Shown: positions 34,983 to 42,636 of the stretch, piece by piece
Layout: the number at the start of each line of letters is the position of its first letter
Numbering within the stretch: the first letter of the stretch is position 1
Source: Levilactobacillus hammesii DSM 16381
Lineage (GTDB): Bacteria; Bacillota; Bacilli; Lactobacillales; Lactobacillaceae
NCBI RefSeq assembly: GCF_001434395.1
Contig: NZ_AZFS01000064.1
Coordinates: 273,879 to 325,652 of the forward strand
DNA length: 51,774 nt
Direction of reading: 5' to 3'
The notes under the pieces: model-generated
What the model was told of the DNA's origin: nothing
What the model saw: the letters and a program-made list of their open reading frames with translations, nothing else
Databases searched by the model: none
Translations under genes and position numbers: made by a program

Positions 34983-35211
34983 CCATTCCCTTAAAGTCGG
35001 TTCCAGTTTCTCAAAAGCCAGTTTCATATTAACGCGGCTTAGTTACATTTTCAATCATTTATTTGGTGAACGGATTAAGTGGCCACAACGCATCCGCTAA
35101 TTAGTTGCGGGGCACATTAGATGAATCAGTCGCAAGTTAAGGGGGAGTGTGGTAAACTTATTCAGATAAAAATAGATTGATCATTGCTAAATTAAGGAGC
35201 TGAAGACACCG

Positions 35212-35988
35212 TTGTTACATTTTCTAGGCCAACTCTATGGGCCTTTCTTTGATCTTCACAATTGGGAAACCGTGATTACCTCGGGTAATGACTGGCTGAT
35301 TATCTTTTCACTGGTGCTGATTGAGTGCCTGTTGTCCGTGGATAATGCCGTGGTTCTCGCCGCACAGACGCAGTCGCTGCCAACTCGGAAACAACAAGAA
35401 GAATCCCTATTTTACGGTATTTGGGGAGCGTACATCTTCCGGTTCATCATCATTGGACTGGGAACCTACCTCATCAATTTCTGGGAAATCAAAGTCATCG
35501 GGGCCCTCTACCTGGTCTTTCTGGTGTTTCAGTACTTTACCAAAACGCGAGTTAAACATACGCGTAAGTTAGTTAAAGATAAAAAGAAACGGTTCTTACC
35601 GTTGTTTTGGTCCGTGGTCTTGCAGATTGAAATGATGGATATCATCTTCTCCGTGGATTCCGTCTTGGCTTCGCTGGCGATTTCCAACAACCCAGTCATC
35701 GTCTTGATTGGGGGATTGATTGGGATTCTGGCCATGCGGGGTGTTGCCGAAGTGATTATGAAACTCATGCGGCGGATTCCGGAATTGGAGCCCATGGCCT
35801 ACATTCTGATCGGTTTGATTGCCGTGAAGCTGTTCGTGTCGATTCCGGCGATTGATATTGAAATCCCGGCAACGTTGTTTGGGATTATCGTGATTGGCGC
35901 GATTATCGTCACGCTGGTGATCCACGTGATTCGTAAACGCCGGCAACCGCAGAAAAAACAGGGACGATCGGAAAAGCCTGCCGAGTAA
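35212..35988 (+). CDS. TerC family integral membrane protein
   Basis: A 258-residue protein with seven hydrophobic segments and the paired acidic motifs of TerC proteins (SVDNAVVLA near 42 and SVDSVLAS near 145), which probably bind a metal within the membrane. Family members are linked to Mn export or metal loading of exported enzymes. The start is a TTG at 35212, with AAGGAG 12 nt upstream; no ATG is near the expected N-terminus. I see no yybP-ykoY Mn riboswitch motif upstream. A terminator follows. Confidence 0.85.
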   Translation: MLHFLGQLYGPFFDLHNWETVITSGNDWLIIFSLVLIECLLSVDNAVVLAAQTQSLPTRKQQEESLFYGIWGAYIFRFIIIGLGTYLINFWEIKVIGALYLVFLVFQYFTKTRVKHTRKLVKDKKKRFLPLFWSVVLQIEMMDIIFSVDSVLASLAISNNPVIVLIGGLIGILAMRGVAEVIMKLMRRIPELEPMAYILIGLIAVKLFVSIPAIDIEIPATLFGIIVIGAIIVTLVIHVIRKRRQPQKKQGRSEKPAE

Positions 35989-36076
35989 GGCAACCTGGTA
36001 TCAACTATGTTTATTGGCTGGCCAACAGGTCCTTATAGGTGCTCAGATTTGAGCCTATTCATTAAATAATTAAACG

Positions 36077-36108
36077 AACGAGGGTGGCCAAAGGTCAGCC
36101 TCGTTTTT
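36077..36108 (+). terminator. Terminator of the terC-like gene
   Basis: A stem (AACGAGG..TGGCC / GGTCA..CCTCGTT, 36077-36105) is followed by U. The rest of the 362-bp gap to 36351 shows only two copies of GCGTGAATT near 36190 and 36239 and no gene. Confidence 0.85.
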
Positions 36109-36350
36109 GGTCATCGCTTACGAGCATTCTAGTCCGAGGAAAAATGGCAGGTTGAACAGGACCGTTCACTTATTACTAACGAAATTTGCGTGAATTCAGT
36201 CTCACTTATTTTTCAAAATCCGCCGATAGTTAGTTTAAGCGTGAATTAATTAAGCGTTTGCGCGATATCTACGAGCGGCGTGGCCAAACGCACCCCGTTC
36301 TTGAACGGACGTGGTACCATAGAGGACAAATGGATCGGGAGGTAACGCTT

Positions 36351-37217
36351 ATGCAGATTGGATTTATTGGCACGGGTGTCATGGGAACCGGGATTGTTCT
36401 GAACTTGTTGAAGGCGGGCCAGTCCGTGGTCGTCTACAACCGGACCAAGGCGCATGCTCAGAAGGTGCTAGATGCAGGGGCAACTTGGGCAGATACTCCG
36501 CAAGTCGTGGCGCAACAGGCACCGTTAGTGATGACCATGGTCGGGTATCCCAGCGATGTGGAAGCCGTGTATACCGGCGAAAATGGCATCTTTGCGGGCA
36601 TTCAGGCAGGCAGCATTGTGGTAGACATGACCACGAGTACACCGGCGCTGGCCGTTAAATTGACGGCGTTGGCCCACGACCATGACGTGCAGGCACTGGA
36701 TGCGCCGGTCTCCGGTGGGGATGTCGGCGCTCAGAATGCCACGCTAACCGTCATGGTTGGTGGTGACCGGGCCGCTTATGATCGCGTGTTGCCCGTCTTT
36801 CAACAGATTGGCCAACGCGTTAATTACTTTGGTACGGCCGGCAAAGGGCAACACACCAAAATGGCCAATCAAATCATGATTGCCGGGACCATGACGGGGC
36901 TAACGGAGATGCTGGTCTACGCCAAGGCGGCGGACTTAGACTTGCCGCAGGTTTTGACCACGCTAAGTAGTGGTGGTGCCGACAACTGGAGCATGGATAA
37001 CTACGTGCCACGAATCCTGAAGGGCGACTACACGCCGGGATTCTTTGCCAAGCACTTCCTCAAGGATTTACGGATTGCCCTGCAGGAGGCCGATCGCATG
37101 CACCTGGACTTGCCGGCAACCAAGCAGGCTAAGCTCCTCTATGAGGCCATGGTCGATGACTTTGGCCTGGGCAACGACGGGACACAGGGTTTGATTAAGA
37201 CTTACGAGCAGGATTAA
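36351..37217 (+). CDS. 3-hydroxyisobutyrate dehydrogenase-family oxidoreductase
   Basis: A 288-residue NAD(P)-dependent beta-hydroxyacid dehydrogenase. The Rossmann motif GFIGTGVMG is at residues 4-12, the substrate signature DAPVSGGDVGAQ near residue 117, and the catalytic Lys lies in GKGQHTKMANQ near residue 167. GGGAGG supports the ATG at 36351 rather than a frame from 36258. It is monocistronic, with a terminator downstream. The substrate (3-hydroxyisobutyrate, tartronate semialdehyde or other) cannot be decided. Confidence 0.9.
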   Translation: MQIGFIGTGVMGTGIVLNLLKAGQSVVVYNRTKAHAQKVLDAGATWADTPQVVAQQAPLVMTMVGYPSDVEAVYTGENGIFAGIQAGSIVVDMTTSTPALAVKLTALAHDHDVQALDAPVSGGDVGAQNATLTVMVGGDRAAYDRVLPVFQQIGQRVNYFGTAGKGQHTKMANQIMIAGTMTGLTEMLVYAKAADLDLPQVLTTLSSGGADNWSMDNYVPRILKGDYTPGFFAKHFLKDLRIALQEADRMHLDLPATKQAKLLYEAMVDDFGLGNDGTQGLIKTYEQD

Positions 37218-37230
37218 AACGATATTATGG

Positions 37231-37259
37231 ATGGGCTGGCAGTAGTCAGCTCATTTTTT
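37231..37259 (+). terminator. Terminator of the dehydrogenase gene
   Basis: An 8-bp stem (ATGGGCTG/CAGCTCAT with one mismatch or G-U) is followed by six U. Confidence 0.75.
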
Positions 37260-37439
37260 AACGACTAAATTAAAATCCGGCGAATGGGTCAATTGTGTTG
37301 TTAATTCACCAGGTAAGCAGTATCTTAAAAGTAAGCGATCAGAGGAGAAACAGTGACGCCATACTTGAGTGGTGTGAGGTTCATGCCAGTATCCGCAATT
37401 TAGCCGATCTTGAAATGATCGTGGAGGAGACGTTATCAG

Positions 37440-37865
37440 ATGGTCAAAACATACCTGCGGGGGCTGTTTCCCTTCGCCTTTATTTTTTTCATTCACAACC
37501 TAAATACGCAAACGGGGGCGTGGACCTTAGCGTTCTCCTGGTGGAACCTCTACCTGGTCCTGAGCTATGTGATTTTCTTCCCACTGCTGTATGGTCAGTC
37601 CCGACAGCATATGGACCAATCGGGCGACATGGGCAAGAAGCTCAGTCAACCACGAGAAAATGCGGAACAGGAGTCTCTGCGGATTGGTTCTAACTACGGC
37701 AATACGGGACACTTTGGGTTTGCCCGCATCGGGGATACCAGTGGCAAGGAGAACGGGGTCGAACGGTGGGGGATCAGCCTGGTTCTGCGGCTGTTCCTGA
37801 TCCTGGCCGGGCCCTTTGTCTGGGGCTACCTGTGGTTGAAACAGCGACGACTATTGAAAAAATGA
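37440..37865 (+). CDS. Small membrane protein, unknown function
   Basis: A 141-residue protein with three hydrophobic segments (about 8-22, 30-50 and 112-132). Between the second and third lies a polar loop (about 55-110) rich in Gly, Asn and Gln. The C-terminus is basic (KQRRLLKK). GTGGAGGAG precedes the ATG at 37440. It is monocistronic with a strong terminator. No family motif is recognised. Confidence 0.7.
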   Translation: MVKTYLRGLFPFAFIFFIHNLNTQTGAWTLAFSWWNLYLVLSYVIFFPLLYGQSRQHMDQSGDMGKKLSQPRENAEQESLRIGSNYGNTGHFGFARIGDTSGKENGVERWGISLVLRLFLILAGPFVWGYLWLKQRRLLKK

Positions 37866-37872
37866 GTAAATG

Positions 37873-37919
37873 AAAAGCGTTCAGTGACGGCCTTATCAGG
37901 CTTCACTGAACGCTTTTTT
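37873..37919 (+). terminator. Terminator of the small membrane protein gene
   Basis: A perfect stem (AAAAGCGTTCAGTGA/TCACTGAACGCTTTT) is followed by U. Confidence 0.95.
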
Positions 37920-37986
37920 GATTCGAAATTAGTAGCAACATTCCGGAGTCACAGACGCTGAATCTCGGCAGCGTTAGCGAAAGATG

Positions 37987-38163
37987 CCGCCTTACCGTTC
38001 GCCAAATTTGGACTGGAACGCGGTGGGCAGGACGGTCCGAGCCACAGAGCGGTCTCGAACCTCGCTTTGAACCGACAGTCCACGTTTCAAAGTCGCCATT
38101 TTCCAAGAGGACCACTTGGAAAATCCCACGGCTGAGTCCAAATTTGACTCACTCACGGCTATA
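37987..38163 (-). repeat. Repeat module B (reverse)
   Basis: Read on the minus strand, it runs from TATAGCCGTGAGTGAG to GGTAAGGCGG. Helices: TTTTCCAAG/CTTGGAAAA, CTTTGAA/TTCAAAG, GGTTCGAG/CTCGGACC and long-range CAAATTTGGACT/AGTCCAAATTTG. It pairs with the A module at 38242-38422. Confidence 0.87.
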
Positions 38164-38241
38164 CCTGAGGTTGTCAGTCATTGCAGCTCAACTACGACAT
38201 TCCAGCGATGATCCGAGAAACAAAATAGCTAAAATCTGTCA

Positions 38242-38422
38242 TAACCGGAGGAGGCCAGAGATGGAGGCAGCCGTGACAACGGTGTTAGCCGATTTTCGGC
38301 TTACAGCGTGGGACGCGTTTGGAGACCGGCGATCTTTGCCGGGCTTCAAACCGAGCCGGAGGACCGTTCCTCAGGCCGCAGGCGGTCCCCACAGCAGCCG
38401 GAATCTCTGGCAGCCGCAGGTG
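38242..38422 (-). repeat. Repeat module A (reverse)
   Basis: An intact A module on the minus strand, 78 bp before its B module. Helices: GCCAGAGAT/ATCTCTGGC, CCGGC/GCCGG and AGCCGA/TCGGCT. The pair fills the 618-bp gap between convergent genes. Confidence 0.87.
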
Positions 38423-38482
38423 AATTGCATATCTGACTTAACCGGTCTAAACCTTGTTGGCGGTAACCCAGAGTGTCAAGGA

Positions 38483-38914
38483 TTAGAGAACCTTATGCAA
38501 CACTACCACTGGTGCACCGTCTTCATCAAATGGCCCGTCAGCAATGCTGTAACCGCAGTGCTCATAGAACCCCTGAGCACTGACTTCACCGTGGATAACC
38601 CCCGTCGTGTACCCATGATCGCGGGACCAAGTTTCAGCGGCGGACAGCAGGCGACGCCCGAGTCCCTGACCCCGAAGGTCTTGGCGGGTGCAGACGCGAC
38701 CGAACCGCATTTCCTGTGAGGATTGGGGTTCGAGTCTTAACGTTGCAACTGGGTAAGTGGCGTCTTGATACAGGTTGACGTAGACCCGGTCGGCCGTATC
38801 ACGATCGTCAAACTCGACATCGCGAGGAATGCCCCGTTCGGTCACGAAGATGGCTTGGCGCAGGGAAAGGGCCGCGGCCCGGTTAAAAGGGGCATTTGAA
38901 ATCACGAGTTCCAT
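38483..38914 (-). CDS. GNAT family N-acetyltransferase
   Basis: A 143-residue acetyltransferase. RVCTRQDLRGQGLGRRLL near residue 70 is the acetyl-CoA loop (Q-x-x-G-x-G), and the late GFYEHCGYSIADGPF matches the usual C-terminal block. AGGAGG precedes the ATG at 38914. It starts 10 bp after the ABC ATPase stop, so it is the fourth gene of the minus-strand ABC operon. The link to the transporter substrate is unknown. Confidence 0.87.
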   Translation of the reverse strand: MELVISNAPFNRAAALSLRQAIFVTERGIPRDVEFDDRDTADRVYVNLYQDATYPVATLRLEPQSSQEMRFGRVCTRQDLRGQGLGRRLLSAAETWSRDHGYTTGVIHGEVSAQGFYEHCGYSIADGPFDEDGAPVVVLHKVL

Positions 38915-38924
38915 GGGTGTCCTC

Positions 38925-39695
38925 CTACTCAATCTCAGCGAAGAAACTGTAGAGTTTCTCGGTCGTCAGGGCCTTCTTTTCGGCGCCAGCCACGTCAAAG
39001 GTGACCTTACCGTGATGCAGGACAATCAGGCGGTTTCCGTAGGTCAGGGCGTCTTCCAGGTGATGGGTGATCATCAGGCAAGTCAGCTGTTCCTCTTGAA
39101 CCCGCTCGTTGGTCAAGTGCATGAGGTCCTGACTGGTTTGAGGATCAAGGGCGGCGGTGTGTTCATCCAATAAGAGAATCTCTGGACGCTTGAGGGTGGC
39201 CATGAGGAAGCTCAAGGCCTGGCGTTGCCCACCGGAGAGGTTCCCGGTAGCCGTCGTTAATCGCTCGTCCAGGCCGTTATGCATGGTGGCGGTGATTTCT
39301 TTATAGCGATCAAGTTGCTTGTTCAGGTGCCGCGGCGCGAGTGTCCGCCGTTGTCCCCGCCGCTCAGCCAGCAGGAGATTTTCCGCTACGTTCATCCGTG
39401 GGGCCGTGCCCAACTTGGGATCTTGGAAGACCCGGGCGAGGAAGCGCGTCCGTTTTTCCACGGATTCATGGGAGATATCCTTGCCGTTTAGCAAGATTTG
39501 CCCGCTATCAATGCTGAGGTCGCCCCCGATAGCGTTGAAGAGGGTGGATTTACCAGCCCCGTTGGACCCCAACACGGTGATGAAATCCCCGGCGTTGATG
39601 GTCAGGTTGAGGTGATCGAGAATCATGATTTCTTCGGGCGTATTGCGATTAACTTTGAGCACGACATTTTTCAATTCGAGTAATGGTTTAGTCAT
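38925..39695 (-). CDS. ABC transporter ATPase of the TrpXYZ-type system, copy 1
   Basis: A 256-residue cytoplasmic ATPase. Walker A GSNGAGKST near residue 42, signature LSGGQRQA near 152 and Walker B ILLLDEHTAALD, which has His after the catalytic Glu as in its paralogue. Its ATG overlaps the permease stop by 8 bp. It drives the permease at 39688-40587 with the binding protein at 40587-41582. The closest match in the window is the plus-strand ATPase at 46017. Confidence 0.92.
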   Translation of the reverse strand: MTKPLLELKNVVLKVNRNTPEEIMILDHLNLTINAGDFITVLGSNGAGKSTLFNAIGGDLSIDSGQILLNGKDISHESVEKRTRFLARVFQDPKLGTAPRMNVAENLLLAERRGQRRTLAPRHLNKQLDRYKEITATMHNGLDERLTTATGNLSGGQRQALSFLMATLKRPEILLLDEHTAALDPQTSQDLMHLTNERVQEEQLTCLMITHHLEDALTYGNRLIVLHHGKVTFDVAGAEKKALTTEKLYSFFAEIE

Positions 39696-40587
39696 TGGTA
39701 TCCAACCCCCGTTTCAAAATATGCTTGAAGTTCAACGACTTCTTGAAGACCGGCAGCATCATGCAGAGCGCTAAGATGATGGAGGACAACAGGTTCAGGT
39801 CGTTGGCGCTGAAACCGAGTTTGAGGACGATCAGCAGGACGAACCGGTAGAGAATACTCCCGAGGGTCACCGCGACCAGCCGTTGATTCAACGTCAGGTC
39901 CCCGAAGGCCACTTCACCAATGATGATGGAGGCCAGGGCAATCACGATGATCCCGATCCCCATGTTCACGTCGGCATAGCCGTTGTTTTGGGCAACCAAG
40001 GCGCCACCAAAGGCAATCAAGCCGTTGGAAACCATCAGGCCCATAATTTTCATGTTGTCGGTGTTGATTCCGAGTGAACGGGCCATGGTTTGGTTATCAC
40101 CGGTGGCGATGAAGCCTTGCCCCAGTTGTGTTTGCAGGAAGTAAATCACGATTCCCGTAATCACAACCATAACGAGCGTGCCGAGAAAGACACTGTCGAA
40201 GTATTGGGGCAGGGAAGCCAGAAAGTGATTCTTGAATAGCGTGGATTTACCCAGCAGAGAGACGTTGGCCCGACCCATGATCCGCAGGTTAACGGAGTAG
40301 CATGCGGTCATGACCAAGATCCCAGCTAGCAATATGGGAATGTGCCCCTTGGTGTAGAGCAGCCCGGTAATCAGGCCGGCGATGGCGCCGATGGCAAAGG
40401 CCAGTAAGGTGGCCAGTAAGGGATTCATCCCGTTACTGATGGCCGCGACAGCCGTGGCCGCACCTAGTGGAAAGGTGCCTTCAACGGTCATGTCGGCAAA
40501 ATCTAGAATTCTAAAGGTGAGGAACAACCCCACACCCAGGACGGCCCAGAGGAGACCTTGTCCAATTGCAGATACGAATAAACTCAT
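39688..40587 (-). CDS. ABC transporter permease of the TrpXYZ-type system, copy 1
   Basis: A 299-residue membrane protein with about eight to nine segments. It has the family blocks FRILDFADMTVEGTFPLGAA at the N-terminus and GYADVNMGIGIIVIALAS near residue 220, as in branched-chain/tryptophan-type (COG4120) permeases. Its ATG overlaps the binding-protein stop by 1 bp. Substrate is thought to be an aromatic amino acid or analogue, by analogy with TrpXYZ. Confidence 0.9.
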   Translation of the reverse strand: MSLFVSAIGQGLLWAVLGVGLFLTFRILDFADMTVEGTFPLGAATAVAAISNGMNPLLATLLAFAIGAIAGLITGLLYTKGHIPILLAGILVMTACYSVNLRIMGRANVSLLGKSTLFKNHFLASLPQYFDSVFLGTLVMVVITGIVIYFLQTQLGQGFIATGDNQTMARSLGINTDNMKIMGLMVSNGLIAFGGALVAQNNGYADVNMGIGIIVIALASIIIGEVAFGDLTLNQRLVAVTLGSILYRFVLLIVLKLGFSANDLNLLSSIILALCMMLPVFKKSLNFKHILKRGLDTND

Positions 40588-41582
40588 TAGCGGTATACCT
40601 CCCCGTGTTGTTTGGCTTCTTTAATGACCGAGTCGGGTAAGGTGATCCCCAACTGCTTGGCCGTTTTTAGATTAATCGTCATTTCACCCTTGCGAACAAA
40701 GTGAATTGGCGTGTCGGCGGGTTTCTTCCCCTTAAGGATGGCCGCAGTCATCTTCCCGGTGGTAACCCCCAATTGGTACTGATTAATACTCAACGTGGCC
40801 AGTCCACCGGCCTTAACCATGGTATCCACGGCTGGGAAGACGGGCACCTTTTTGGCCGTTGCGGTGGCGACCAGCGTTTGCATGGCACTGGCAACGGTGT
40901 TATCGGTTGGCACGTAAACGGCATCGACCTGGCTGACCATTTCCTGGCTGACCTGGTTGAGGTCGTTGGTGTTGGCGATGGAGTAGGCTTTGAGTCGCAC
41001 GTGTTCCTTCTTGCAGAGCGCCGCAAATTGGTGGTACTGTGCGGTGGCCGAGTCGTCGGATGACGTGTAGATAATGCCCAAAGTCTTCATATTAGGCATG
41101 ATCTTTTGAATCAATTTGAGCTGTGAAGCCAGTGGTGCTTGGTCGGAGACCCCGGTGACGTTGTTGCCGGGGTGCGTGTTACTCTTGACCAGGTGAGCCC
41201 CCTTGGGATCGGTGATGGCCCCGAGGACAATGGGCGTGGATGAACTGGCGTTAGCCAAGGCCTGGGCAGCTGGCGTGGCAATCCCGATCATGGCGTTGGC
41301 ATCTTCGTTGACGAAGCGCGCGCTCATGGTCTTCAGATTACTCTGGTCGTTCTCGGCGTTTTGAAAATCAATCTTGATGTTCTTATTCACGTGGTAACCT
41401 TCCTCGGCAAGACCGTGGATGATCCCCTTGTGAATGGCATCCAGTGCCGGGTGGGAGAGCAGTTGTAAAATTCCCACGGTCGGCACTTCTTTGGTTTGTG
41501 CGGCTTCCTTGTGACTTTCACTGACGAAAGCGAAGCCTAGAAAAATCACGAGGATAGCGATGAGTCCATATAGTCGTTTCAT
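40587..41582 (-). CDS. ABC substrate-binding protein, TrpX-like (ABC_sub_bind), copy 1
   Basis: A 331-residue periplasmic-type binding protein. The N-terminal hydrophobic segment (residues 4-20) lacks a Cys, so there is no lipobox and it is probably held by an uncleaved anchor. This differs from its paralogue at 44126, which has LAGC. Family blocks are GILQLLSHPALDAI, GIATPAAQALA and the late SINQYQLGVTTGKM. It begins the operon SBP-permease-ATPase-GNAT, downstream of a leader region with terminators at 41748-41825. Confidence 0.9.
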   Translation of the reverse strand: MKRLYGLIAILVIFLGFAFVSESHKEAAQTKEVPTVGILQLLSHPALDAIHKGIIHGLAEEGYHVNKNIKIDFQNAENDQSNLKTMSARFVNEDANAMIGIATPAAQALANASSSTPIVLGAITDPKGAHLVKSNTHPGNNVTGVSDQAPLASQLKLIQKIMPNMKTLGIIYTSSDDSATAQYHQFAALCKKEHVRLKAYSIANTNDLNQVSQEMVSQVDAVYVPTDNTVASAMQTLVATATAKKVPVFPAVDTMVKAGGLATLSINQYQLGVTTGKMTAAILKGKKPADTPIHFVRKGEMTINLKTAKQLGITLPDSVIKEAKQHGEVYR

Positions 41583-41747
41583 GGTGCAATCAACCTCAAT
41601 TCTCTAAAATAAATGCGGGTGACAATAAATATGATAACTTCATTGAAAAATGGGACGTTAGCCACTGTCTATACTGCCAGAGACGGGATAGGCGTCAAAG
41701 GGATTTGCGTAGGGGGTGGCAAAATTCGAGAGCCGGTCGGTATGTAG

Positions 41748-41782
41748 AAAAAAATGGGCACCCAGTCCGGCTGGGTGCCCAT
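41748..41782 (-). terminator. Second (distal) terminator in the copy-1 leader
   Basis: A perfect 12-bp stem (ATGGGCACCCAG/CTGGGTGCCCAT, 41754-41765 with 41771-41782) is followed on the minus strand by seven U. It is 166 bp before the binding-protein gene. Confidence 0.92.
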
Positions 41783-41783
41783 G

Positions 41784-41825
41784 AAAAAGGCCCGCAATAC
41801 CGGATAGAAGACATCCGTGCGGGCC
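41784..41825 (-). terminator. First terminator in the copy-1 leader
   Basis: A stem (GGCCCGCA..CGGAT / ATCCG..TGCGGGCC read on the minus strand, 41789-41825) is followed by five U. Confidence 0.85.
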
Positions 41826-41851
41826 ATTGCATCAGAAAGTTAGCCGGCGCA

Positions 41852-41905
41852 GATGCGAGAATCGCTCTGGGAGCTCAAGTCGCATCTACAGTGATGACGA
41901 CTTGA
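41852..41905 (-). promoter_or_regulatory. Mutually exclusive hairpins of the copy-1 leader attenuator
   Basis: On the minus strand, segment 1 (41898-41905, TCAAGTCG) pairs with segment 2 (41875-41882, CGACTTGA), while segment 2 (41880-41886, GATGCGA) can instead pair with segment 3 (41852-41858, TCGCATC). The two overlap by three bases and cannot coexist. An outer AGCCGG/CCGGCT helix joins the leader ORF end (41909-41914) to 41842-41847. Confidence 0.6.
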
Positions 41906-41953
41906 TTACCGGCTTTGCCAACGTCCATTAAGTTGAATACGAGACATTTGCAT
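41906..41953 (-). CDS. Leader peptide of 15 residues with one Trp
   Basis: Encodes MQMSRIQLNGRWQSR. AGGA lies 7 nt before the ATG and a strong promoter 36 bp upstream. The Trp codon is fourth from the stop, and the codons after it form one arm of a hairpin. This layout fits a leader peptide whose translation affects the downstream hairpins and terminators. A single Trp codon is weaker evidence than a run, so amino acid specificity is uncertain. Confidence 0.5.
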   Translation of the reverse strand: MQMSRIQLNGRWQSR

Positions 41954-41988
41954 ATAACTTTCCTTCCTTCCGTTTTTCGAATAAATTT

Positions 41989-42017
41989 AGTGTACGGCAT
42001 TGCTGAAAAACCGTCAA
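41989..42017 (-). promoter_or_regulatory. Promoter of the copy-1 ABC operon leader
   Basis: TTGACG (42012-42017) and TACACT (41989-41994) have a 17-bp spacer on the minus strand, just upstream of the leader ORF. Confidence 0.7.
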
Positions 42018-42108
42018 CCATATTTTTCACTTTTTTGGTATACTGGAGTTTAACCGTTCGGAAAAATTGGGTTTCCGTTGGTCGATTGTTGGTGAGGTCG
42101 TTGGCGCT

Positions 42109-42291
42109 CACCTGCGGCTGTCAGAGATTCCGGCTGCTGTGGGGACCGCCTGCGGCCTGAGAAGCGGTCCTCCGGCTCGGTTTGAAGCCTGTCAAAAACC
42201 GGCAGTCTCCAAACGCGTCCCACGCTGTAAGCCGAAAACCTCGGCTAACACCGTTGTCACGGCTGCCTCCATCTCTGACCGCCTCCGGTTA
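42109..42291 (+). repeat. Repeat module A (intact)
   Basis: Helix ends read GTCAGAGAT/ATCTCTGAC, a compensated variant of GCCAGAGAT/ATCTCTGGC. Other helices are as in the 16725 copy. It is followed after 74 bp by module B. The spacer ends GGTTGT and ACAACC are complementary. Confidence 0.88.
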
Positions 42292-42365
42292 GACTGGTTG
42301 TGAGCCACCGTATTGATGTGACCATCACTGAAATTCTGCATCCTAGGTGATTGACAACCTCTTGC

Positions 42366-42545
42366 GTAGCCGTGAGTGAGTCCAATTTGAGCTCAGCCGT
42401 GGGATTTTCCAAACAGTCTGTTTGGAAAATGGCGACTTTGAGATGATGATTTTTTCGGCTCAAAGCGAGGGCGGAGACCGCTCCTTCAGGCTCCGACCGT
42501 CCTGCCCACCGCGTTCCAGTTCAAATTGAGCGAACGGTAAGGCGG
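42366..42545 (+). repeat. Repeat module B (intact)
   Basis: Helices: TTTTCCAAACA/TGTTTGGAAAA, CTTTGAG/CTCAAAG, GGGCGGAG/CTCCGACC (one mismatch) and the long-range CCAATTTGAGCT/AGTTCAAATTGAG. With module A it fills the region between divergent ABC and degV genes. Confidence 0.88.
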
Positions 42546-42636
42546 CAGATTTGAGCAAGGCTGCCATGTTCCGACCGACTTAAAAGCAGATTACAACTAA
42601 AATAATAGATGAAACAAACCTCAGGGAGGTTGCCAA

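Noticed and set aside
35040-35211. yybP-ykoY manganese riboswitch before the TerC-like gene
   Set aside because: Conserved loop sequences of that aptamer are not seen.
37295-37693. 132-codon open frame overlapping the gene at 37440
   Set aside because: It lacks a ribosome binding site and overlaps a frame with GGAGG and membrane-protein character.
41755-42017. T-box or known riboswitch for the copy-1 ABC leader
   Set aside because: No AGGGTGGNACCGCG-like motif or other aptamer core was found; the small ORF with alternating hairpins explains the region better.
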